Shown here: in pieces, positions 59,101 through 64,000 of the stretch
Layout of the letters: every line of letters starts with the position of its first letter
How positions within the stretch are numbered: position 1 is the stretch's first letter
Assembly (NCBI GenBank): GCA_963662985.1
Contig: OY760067.1
Span: forward strand, 620,001 to 684,000
Reading direction: 5' to 3'
Length of the DNA stretch: 64,000 bases
Source of the DNA: G963662985 sp963662985
GTDB taxonomy: Bacteria > Chloroflexota > Anaerolineae > Anaerolineales > UBA11579
Position numbers and translations under genes: made by a program
The notes under the pieces: model-generated
Database searches by the model: none
Seen by the model: the letters and a program-made list of their open reading frames with translations, nothing else
What the model was told of the DNA's origin: nothing

Positions 59101-59558
59101 GTCAAACCATGCTTAATCGCTAAATCCTCAAGCGTCACCACCGCCCCGCTTTTCACATCCAAAACACGGTCAATTGAATTCCCAGAAATAACTGTCTTAT
59201 CTTTTCCTTTTCCAATCAGTGTGATATTTCCATAAAAATCCAAATCCCCTGTTGCATTTGCATCTTCATCAACCCCAGCAATTGTCAATGTATAGGTTTC
59301 ATCTAGCAGCTTAATCACATAAGCATTTCCCAAATCTGCATTTGCTAGAGAAATCGCCCCTCGCAAACTGCAATCATTTGGCGCTGCCGTGCATTGCCGA
59401 TAAGCACTTGCATTACTATCGGTCGTAGTATCCACCATCAAAGTCACATCCGCTGCCGCCACCGGCACCAATGAAACCAACGGTGAAAACAAAGCCAAAA
59501 CCATTAAACCAAAAATGAAAATATCAAAGATCTGTTTCGATGTGCGTTTCTTTGCCAT
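56133..59558 (-). CDS. Giant surface protein with beta-helix repeats and its own C-terminal sortase domain
   Basis: This is a secreted protein of 1141 residues. After the signal peptide (about 1-36) comes a CSLREA-type motif (CSLRGAISLANA, near 63), then a Gly/Asn-rich right-handed beta-helix (about 90-440) with repeated GGAIYN-type turns. A CARDB-like domain (about 525-690), a choice-of-anchor D/ASPM-like domain (about 695-800) and an Ig-like beta domain (about 805-930) follow. The last 155 residues are a sortase fold: IPKLDVKMPIVGV, TGHVWDN with His1053, LLTCENY with Cys1117, and ARRIVRAVL with Arg1130/1131. All three catalytic positions are present. No LPXTG-like tail or C-terminal helix follows. 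Self-attachment or anchoring of partners is an inference. Confidence 0.8.
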   Translation of the reverse strand: MAKKRTSKQIFDIFIFGLMVLALFSPLVSLVPVAAADVTLMVDTTTDSNASAYRQCTAAPNDCSLRGAISLANADLGNAYVIKLLDETYTLTIAGVDEDANATGDLDFYGNITLIGKGKDKTVISGNSIDRVLDVKSGAVVTLEDLAIKHGLTANVTGKGGGVYNAGTMTIDSVGFSLNHTYDGANGANGTSASYSTMDAENGESGAAGGAIYNATMMTIRDSYFQLNSTGSGGRGGNGSKFQTAPGDGGNGGNGGAGGAIYNGGSLTISTSTFVNNSTGDGGKGGLPGITQGYGSFGSSGHGGDGGTIYHAGSSLVVETCYFTQNKTGTGADGNNLMTSSQSYRTPSGGGRGGNGSGIYQQSSGLVVTYSTFYDNQTGVGGVGGSGGNFTYIGGTVTVGNASDGAKGRGAVKISADTVTLQATLFSDNDVDGDVVGSITTSGYNLIGNGDRITDGLVASDQVGTTAAPIVAGITFNSFDIFGNKQNFVFDSTSPALNRIPAGEVGCGTSVTTDYNGNARPKGLCEIGVLENRIGVPDLMLEKTNDVSGEAIVKSAFEWTFAVENVGEEDAIFEAGEVIFADNLPNGAVYALKSVSNFNHINNSDKIYCMVKKDLSETQLQCSALDEVRIGYKVADGDLGSFEVVLEVIPQSTAGLASASCVVDGDDAVLEMDETNNTCADSVSVFEGVEIAIKGDGTAIVDGDTSASSSDGTDFGDVSSSGGTAENTFTIENSGDKPLNLTTDPRVVISGADANAFSVTTDAAAVVNANSSTTFEIEFAPTSAGVKTALVTVANDDLDEGTYTFAIQGTGAEAPEVSFGTMTYPSLNATLANGITHLAVEFDSDVKGLGDADSANNVNNYLLFASGPNGVFDTVSCAEGVVTDDVNIPIFSAFYDDHDENGPYVVSLTVNNDVPLSGGSYRLLVCGTTSIHNNAGIELGDGSDAVLDFNVVRRGNGGSASSGAGLDSNEEMMPGTGLPMVEGTVTLPKQPETAVYAKTEFILSIPKLDVKMPIVGVPKTMTGWDVTWLGEKAGYLAESAYPTQAGNTVLTGHVWDNLNHAGPFAELKDLAYGDEILITAAGGVYVYEVRESQVIAPNDLDAVFQKETYDWVTLLTCENYQEELGTYAARRIVRAVLVEVR

Positions 59559-59566
59559 ATAGTCCC

Positions 59567-59616
59567 TCTATTCTTTAATTACCTAACAAAAAGCCATCGT
59601 AAAAGAATAGATGGCT
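59567..59616 (-). promoter_or_regulatory. Structured mRNA leader of the surface-protein gene
   Basis: On the minus strand a hairpin AGCCATC / GATGGCT (59592-59616) is followed by TTTTTG and could act as a weak terminator. Its loop region TCTATTCTTT (59602-59611) is perfectly complementary, over 10 bp, to AAAGAATAGA (59567-59576) directly before the Shine-Dalgarno AGAGGGA. The two pairings overlap, so they could be alternatives or a pseudoknot. Confidence 0.45.
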
Positions 59617-59651
59617 AGCAAGAAAGGTTAAATATTTTTAATGTTAAAAGT

Positions 59652-59680
59652 AGTATAAACGAAAACAACCCCAAACTCAA
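59652..59680 (-). promoter_or_regulatory. Promoter of the surface-protein gene
   Basis: On the minus strand TTGAGT (59675-59680) and TATACT (59652-59657) are 17 bases apart. Transcription would start near 59645, giving a leader of about 87 nt that contains the structured element. Confidence 0.6.
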
Positions 59681-59704
59681 TTTATTAATCTTAAAAAATA
59701 TAAA

Positions 59705-59730
59705 AAAAGACCTCCGCAGAGGTCTTTTTC
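59705..59730. terminator. Terminator of the pyruvate dehydrogenase genes, copy 2
   Basis: AAAAGACCTC / GAGGTCTTTT with loop CGCA lies 22 nt beyond the lpd stop. It is identical in stem and loop to the terminator at 56095-56118. Confidence 0.9.
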
Positions 59731-59749
59731 TCAATAATCAACAATCACA

Positions 59750-61147
59750 TTACGAATGAATCGGCAACCCATGTACCCCATGTGCCGCTTCCATCACCAC
59801 CTCGCTCAAAGTCGGGTGCGCGTGAATCGCATGTGCCACTTCTTCAGCGGTCAACTCCTCATTATGAGCCAACACCAATTCCGGAATCAATTCCGAAACA
59901 TCTGGCCCCACCATGCTTGCGCCCAAAATCTCGCCCGTCTTCTGATCAGACAAAATCTTCACAAAACCTTCTCCTTCATCCAAGCCCAAAGCTTTCCCAT
60001 TCACTTGGAAGTTAAAAGTACCCACTGCCAAATCAAATCCAGCGTCCTTTGCCTGTGCTTCCGTATACCCAAAAGAAGCCACCTGCGGGCTAGAATACAC
60101 CGCTCTCGGAATAAAACGATAATCAATCGGCTTTGCCTCTTTCCCAGCAATATTCTTTGCACAAGCCATCCCCATCGCAGAAGCCGCATGCGCCAACATC
60201 AACTTACCCGTCATATCCCCAATCGCCCACACACCGTCCACATTCGTCTTCATAGAATCATCAATCTCCACAAAGCCGCGGTCAGTCAACTTCACACCCA
60301 CTGTTTCCAAACCCAAATTTTGCACATTCGGCTTGAACCCAATCGACACCAATGCTTGCTCAGCCACCAATTCTTGTGTACCGTCCGCATTGCTTACAGT
60401 CACCTTCACACCGCTCTTCGTCGTTTCGATCTTTTCCACCTTCGTAGAAACCAACGCCTTCACCCCACGCTTCTTCAAAGCCTTTGCCAAAACCTTCACA
60501 GCATCTTCATCTTCAGAAGGCACCAAATGGTCTTGCATCTCCACAATCGTCACATCCACCCCATAGCCACTCCACACCGTGCTAAACTCCACCCCAATCG
60601 CGCCCCCACCAATCACCACCACGCTCTTCGGCGCAGTTTCCTGCAAAATCGCTTCCGTATAGCTCAACACCTTCTTCCCATCCACTTCCCAACCGGGAGG
60701 GGTGAAAGAATGTGCCCCCGTCGCCAAAACCACATTTTGGTAACCAATCTTCTCTTCCTTGCCATCCCCATCCGTCACAGCCACAACCTTGCCAGCTTCC
60801 AAAACAGCCACCCCATTAAACACATCAATCTTATTCTTCTTCATCAAAAAGTCGACCCCAGCCGTCAAACGGCCAGAGACCTTACGGCTGCGTTTCACTG
60901 CCGCACTAAAATCCAACTCCAAATTATCAAACTTAAACCCAAAAGTCTTCGCTTCCTTGCGCAGCAAATGCGCCACAGAAGCATTCTTCAACAAAGCCTT
61001 AGAAGGAATACATCCCACATTCAAACACACCCCACCCATATACTGTTTTTCAACAATCGCAGTTTTCAAGCCCAATTGAGAAGCCTGAATCGCACACACA
61101 TACCCACCTGGGCCAGCACCGATCACCACAACATCATAATTATTCAT
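59750..61147 (-). CDS. lpdA: Dihydrolipoamide dehydrogenase (E3)
   Basis: This 465-residue FAD enzyme reoxidises the dihydrolipoyl groups of E2 with NAD+. FAD motif VVVIGAGPGGYVCAIQ, the redox disulfide GGVCLNVGCIPSKAL, NAD motif VVVIGGGAIGVEFS and the C-terminal His-Glu pair in HAHPTLSE are present. AGGAGA lies before the ATG. It follows E2 after about 140 nt, the gap holding a hairpin that may set relative expression. It is the last gene of the complex. Confidence 0.96.
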   Translation of the reverse strand: MNNYDVVVIGAGPGGYVCAIQASQLGLKTAIVEKQYMGGVCLNVGCIPSKALLKNASVAHLLRKEAKTFGFKFDNLELDFSAAVKRSRKVSGRLTAGVDFLMKKNKIDVFNGVAVLEAGKVVAVTDGDGKEEKIGYQNVVLATGAHSFTPPGWEVDGKKVLSYTEAILQETAPKSVVVIGGGAIGVEFSTVWSGYGVDVTIVEMQDHLVPSEDEDAVKVLAKALKKRGVKALVSTKVEKIETTKSGVKVTVSNADGTQELVAEQALVSIGFKPNVQNLGLETVGVKLTDRGFVEIDDSMKTNVDGVWAIGDMTGKLMLAHAASAMGMACAKNIAGKEAKPIDYRFIPRAVYSSPQVASFGYTEAQAKDAGFDLAVGTFNFQVNGKALGLDEGEGFVKILSDQKTGEILGASMVGPDVSELIPELVLAHNEELTAEEVAHAIHAHPTLSEVVMEAAHGVHGLPIHS

Positions 61148-61198
61148 TTAAGTCTCCTATAACAAGCAATACTAGCATTTCTTTCATTATATCAACAA

Positions 61199-61238
61199 TC
61201 CTTATTCCAAGACCTCTCAGCCCAGAAATAAGGATTGC
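61199..61238 (-). promoter_or_regulatory. Intercistronic hairpin between E2 and lpdA
   Basis: The perfect 10-bp stem AATCCTTATT / AATAAGGATT with a 20-nt loop lies about 50 nt after the E2 stop. There is no good T run, so it is more likely a stability or processing element than a full terminator. Confidence 0.45.
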
Positions 61239-61288
61239 CTAAAAAGAGTTATCCTAAATCAGGAATCAAACTGACTTGAACTTATACC

Positions 61289-63010
61289 TTACCAGAACAA
61301 CATTCCGGGTGTCTCAACGATCTCCTTAAGATCAGTCAAGAACTTCGCGCCCACTGCCCCATCCACCACACGGTGATCAATGGAAAGTGTCACGGTCAAC
61401 ACCGGCACATTATAGATCTCGTCCGTTTCTTCATCAAAACGAACTTCCTTCTCGGTTGCGCCCACTGCCAAAATAGCAGATTGACCCGGATTGATGATCG
61501 AAGTGAATTCAGCCACGCCAAAAGGTCCAAGGTTAGAAATAGTGAACGTACCGCCACCAATATCTTCCAAAGTAGCCTTGCCAGCTTTTGCACGGGTTGC
61601 CAATTCTCTAATCTCAGCAGAAATCGCAGTCACGCCCTTAAGGTCTGCATTCTTCACCACAGGCACGATCAACCCATCATCCAAAGCCACAGCCACGCCC
61701 ACATTCACGTTGTTCTTCAATTCAATTTCACCCTGGTCTTCATGCAAAGTGCTGTTCAACATTGGGTTCAATTTCAAAGCTGCCGCCACCATCTTGGTCA
61801 ACAATGCCGTAGCAGAAACCTTTGCAGTGCCAGCTTTTGCAGCCTTTTCATTCATCAAATCACGCAAATCTTCAAATGCGTCCATTTCAAGTTTCATCTT
61901 CATGAACACATGCGGTGCCGTTTGCCAAGAACCTTGCAAATTGTCGCCAATGCGCTTGCGCATCTTCACATAAGGCACGGAGCCAGAAGCCAAAACAGGA
62001 GCCACTACACCAACGGTGCTTGTGCTTGCCACAGCTGTTTCAGGAGCAACCTTACTTGCCTCAATATAATCAACCACATCTTGTGCTTGAATACGTCCAC
62101 CTGGGCCAGTTCCTGCTACTTCGAACAAATTCACATTATTTTCGTTTGCAATGCGTTTTGCTGCCGGTGTAGAAGCTACCTTCCCATTAGAAGAAACCAA
62201 TCCAGCCGCCGCCTTCAACACATCTTGCTTCATAATCTTGCCATCACGACCAGAGCCATTCACGCCAGATAAAGCCACATGTTCAGCCGCCGCCACATTG
62301 CGTGCCACCGGGCTTGCCTTCACATCGCCGCTAGCTGCCACAGGAGCGCTCACTTCATCTGCGCTTTCTTGATGCGCAACCACCAAGCTGCCATCATCCT
62401 CTGGCACAACTTCGCCTTCCTTCAAAACCCACCCGATCGTTTCTGTCACGGGGATTTTGTCGCCGGGCTCGCCACGTAAAGCAGCCAATTTCCCTTTTGC
62501 AGGGCTTTCCACATCCATGGTCACCTTGTCCGTTTCAACGGTCAAAATTGGTTCCCCACGGTTCACTTCATCGCCTTCAGCCTTCAGCCATTCCACCACC
62601 ACACCAAATTCTTGAGACATCTCAAATTTTGGCATAATGATTTTTTTGCCGGGTTTGCCACCAGCGTTAGTAGATTTTTTAGGTGCCGGAGCAGAAGTTG
62701 CTGCTGGAGCAGATGCAGGAGTAGAAGCAACAGCCGCTTTCGGAGCAGCCGTTTCACTAGGAATGCTTTCACCTTCCTTCAACACATACCCAATTGTCTC
62801 CGTCACAGGAATCGAGTCGCCAGGTTCGCCACGCAAGCCTGCTAAAATGCCGCTGCCAGGGCTTTCGACATCCATCGTCACCTTGTCAGTTTCCACAGTC
62901 AAGATTGGCTCACCACGTTTGACGACATCACCATCAGATTTGAGCCATTCAACAATCACGCCCTTCTCTTGTGACATCTCAAACTTTGGCATAATAATCG
63001 TCTTAGCCAT
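61289..63010 (-). CDS. E2 acyltransferase with two lipoyl and two subunit-binding domains
   Basis: This 573-residue core of a 2-oxoacid dehydrogenase complex, probably pyruvate, has two lipoyl domains (about 1-78 and 123-200), each with the lipoylated Lys in VETDKVTMDVESP. Both are joined by Ala/Pro-rich linkers. Two peripheral-subunit-binding motifs follow (about 232-270, SPVARNVAAAEHVALSGV; and 282-320, TPAAKRIANENNVNLFEV); most E2 proteins have one. The catalytic domain (about 345-573) ends with DHRVVDGAVGAKF, the active-site His-Asp motif. It overlaps E1-beta closely (1 nt between stop and start). LplA in this window can lipoylate it. Confidence 0.92.
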   Translation of the reverse strand: MAKTIIMPKFEMSQEKGVIVEWLKSDGDVVKRGEPILTVETDKVTMDVESPGSGILAGLRGEPGDSIPVTETIGYVLKEGESIPSETAAPKAAVASTPASAPAATSAPAPKKSTNAGGKPGKKIIMPKFEMSQEFGVVVEWLKAEGDEVNRGEPILTVETDKVTMDVESPAKGKLAALRGEPGDKIPVTETIGWVLKEGEVVPEDDGSLVVAHQESADEVSAPVAASGDVKASPVARNVAAAEHVALSGVNGSGRDGKIMKQDVLKAAAGLVSSNGKVASTPAAKRIANENNVNLFEVAGTGPGGRIQAQDVVDYIEASKVAPETAVASTSTVGVVAPVLASGSVPYVKMRKRIGDNLQGSWQTAPHVFMKMKLEMDAFEDLRDLMNEKAAKAGTAKVSATALLTKMVAAALKLNPMLNSTLHEDQGEIELKNNVNVGVAVALDDGLIVPVVKNADLKGVTAISAEIRELATRAKAGKATLEDIGGGTFTISNLGPFGVAEFTSIINPGQSAILAVGATEKEVRFDEETDEIYNVPVLTVTLSIDHRVVDGAVGAKFLTDLKEIVETPGMLFW

Positions 63011-63011
63011 C

Positions 63012-64000
63012 TTAGTACAAACCTTTCACTATATTCCTTGCTTCTTCCACGATGTTTTCAGTTTGAGGCACAGTGTTATATTCCAATGTGCGGTTGTAAG
63101 GAATTGGCATTTCACGGCCACCCAAGCGGCGAATAGGAGCATCCAAATAACCAAATGCTTCAGAGCCAGCCACGGTAGCAGCGATTTCACCACCCAAACC
63201 ATTAAAGGTCGGGCCTTCATGCACGATCAACAACTTACCAGTCTTAATCACAGACTTAATGATCGCGTCTTTGTCCAACGGACGTAAAGTACGGGGATCG
63301 ATCACTTCGATATCCATACCTTCTTTTTCCAATTCTTCAGCAGCTTCCAAAGAACGTGGCACCATCTGACCGGTTGCAAAAATGGTCAATTCAGAGCCAA
63401 CCCGCTTCACATCTGCCACACCCAACGGAATCGTATAAGATTCTTCCGGAACCGGACCAACTGCTTTCTTATAAAGCAATTTCGGTTCAAAGAAAATCAC
63501 TGGGCTATTATCGCGAATAGAAGAAATAATCAAACCCTTCACATCATAAGGCGTGGTCGGTTCTACAACTTTCAACCCTGGAATATTCAAATACAAACTC
63601 TCCATACTTTGAGAGTGTTGTTGTGCAGCCCCAGTACCAGAACCAGTTGGAGCGCGCATCACGATTGGCATAATCGCTTCACCATTGAACATGTAAGGAA
63701 TTTTCGCAGCTTGATTAAACAATTGGTCAGTTGCCAAGGTCATGAAGTCACTAAACATCATTTCGCCAACGGGTCGCAAGCCTGCCAATGCAGAGCCCAC
63801 CAATGCCCCAGCGATTCCTTCTTCAGAGATTGGGGTATCAATAATTCGTTCAGGACCAAATTCTTCAAACATCCCTCTCGACATCCCAAAAGCACCACCA
63901 TAAACGCCAATGTCTTCACCAATCATAAAAACGCGATTGTCAGCGCGCATTTCTTGTGAAATACCTTCACGAAGAGCTTCCATATAAGTTATTTCTCTAG
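63012..64000 (-). CDS. Pyruvate dehydrogenase E1 component, beta subunit (5' end outside the window)
   Basis: This is the beta subunit of a thiamine-diphosphate-dependent 2-oxoacid dehydrogenase. GEDIGVYGGAFGMSRGMFEEFG, DTPISEEGIAGALVGSALAG and the C-terminal HEGPTFNGLGGEIAA are typical, and the phosphate/acceptor loop RAPTGSGTGAAQQHSQS is present. The frame stays open past the ATG at 63983, reading REITY before it as in family members, so the true start lies a few codons beyond the window edge. E1-alpha is expected next. E2 follows directly and the genes are one operon. Confidence 0.92.
   Translation of the reverse strand, partial: REITYMEALREGISQEMRADNRVFMIGEDIGVYGGAFGMSRGMFEEFGPERIIDTPISEEGIAGALVGSALAGLRPVGEMMFSDFMTLATDQLFNQAAKIPYMFNGEAIMPIVMRAPTGSGTGAAQQHSQSMESLYLNIPGLKVVEPTTPYDVKGLIISSIRDNSPVIFFEPKLLYKKAVGPVPEESYTIPLGVADVKRVGSELTIFATGQMVPRSLEAAEELEKEGMDIEVIDPRTLRPLDKDAIIKSVIKTGKLLIVHEGPTFNGLGGEIAATVAGSEAFGYLDAPIRRLGGREMPIPYNRTLEYNTVPQTENIVEEARNIVKGLY

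Noticed and set aside
59756..61162. Plus-strand ORF of 468 codons
   Set aside because: It is antisense to lpdA, with His/Arg/Leu-rich low-complexity sequence and no family features.
1..64000. tRNA, rRNA, prophage or plasmid genes
   Set aside because: No clover-leaf sequences, rRNA segments, phage structural genes, integrases or replication genes were recognised anywhere in the window.

Overview
This 64 kb window looks like chromosomal DNA from a low-GC fermentative member of the Chloroflexota, most likely class Anaerolineae. That is an inference from gene content: an NBR1-type Ig-like lipoprotein, a PstC with an extra N-terminal membrane region, a UMF1-type transporter with an inserted domain, sortase-fold secreted proteins and fixABCX. 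No rRNA or tRNA gene was seen to confirm it. Most genes are ordinary metabolic and transport genes with strong Shine-Dalgarno sequences and clear intrinsic terminators. Several promoters place the start codon at or next to the predicted transcription start, so leaderless mRNAs are probably used.

Layout. 1-7.4 kb: a cut-off membrane protein, a DUF5996-like protein, an Ig-like lipoprotein, a GH13 oligo-1,6-glucosidase, a small lipoprotein and a UMF1 (MFS) transporter. 7.4-14.3 kb: an AT-rich accessory region with a GT-C type membrane glycosyltransferase, a duplicated 60-bp remnant of the transporter 3' end, and a three-gene operon for a SIR2-fold protein, a radical SAM/SPASM protein and a NUDIX hydrolase. 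This operon is the best candidate for an undescribed system, possibly NAD-linked defence. 14.4-20.2 kb (minus): yibE/F, fixXCBA and manA. 20.4-26.5 kb: ferritin-VIT1 iron transporter, urocanate hydratase, a PadR regulator with an operator-flanked promoter, a secreted sortase-like protein behind a c-di-GMP-I riboswitch and terminator, a homocysteine methyltransferase and an ECF S component.

26.5-34.7 kb (minus): a complete phosphate regulon in the order phoB-phoR-pstS-pstC-pstA-pstB-arsC. PstS is a tandem duplication, and 11-bp phased PHO-box-like repeats precede pstS. 34.7-43 kb: lipoate ligase, a SHOCT protein, a second very AT-rich gene for an unknown membrane protein, a methyltransferase, UDP-glucose dehydrogenase, an alpha/beta hydrolase and a SIS-domain sugar phosphate isomerase. 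43-46 kb: argGH behind an arginine-rich leader peptide, an intrinsic terminator and a competing pairing. This has the architecture of ribosome-mediated attenuation, apparently with a leaderless leader ORF.

46-56 kb: a sugar phosphotransferase region. A SorC regulator with HPr and enzyme I (minus) is divergent from a second SorC regulator with EIIA, EIIB, a class II aldolase and galactitol-type EIIC. A small membrane protein, SurE and a third SorC regulator follow. 56-64 kb (minus): a 1141-residue surface protein ending in its own sortase domain, then the lpd, E2 and E1-beta genes of a pyruvate (2-oxoacid) dehydrogenase complex, the last running off the window. The lipoate ligase, lipoyl domains of E2 and Lpd form one functional set.
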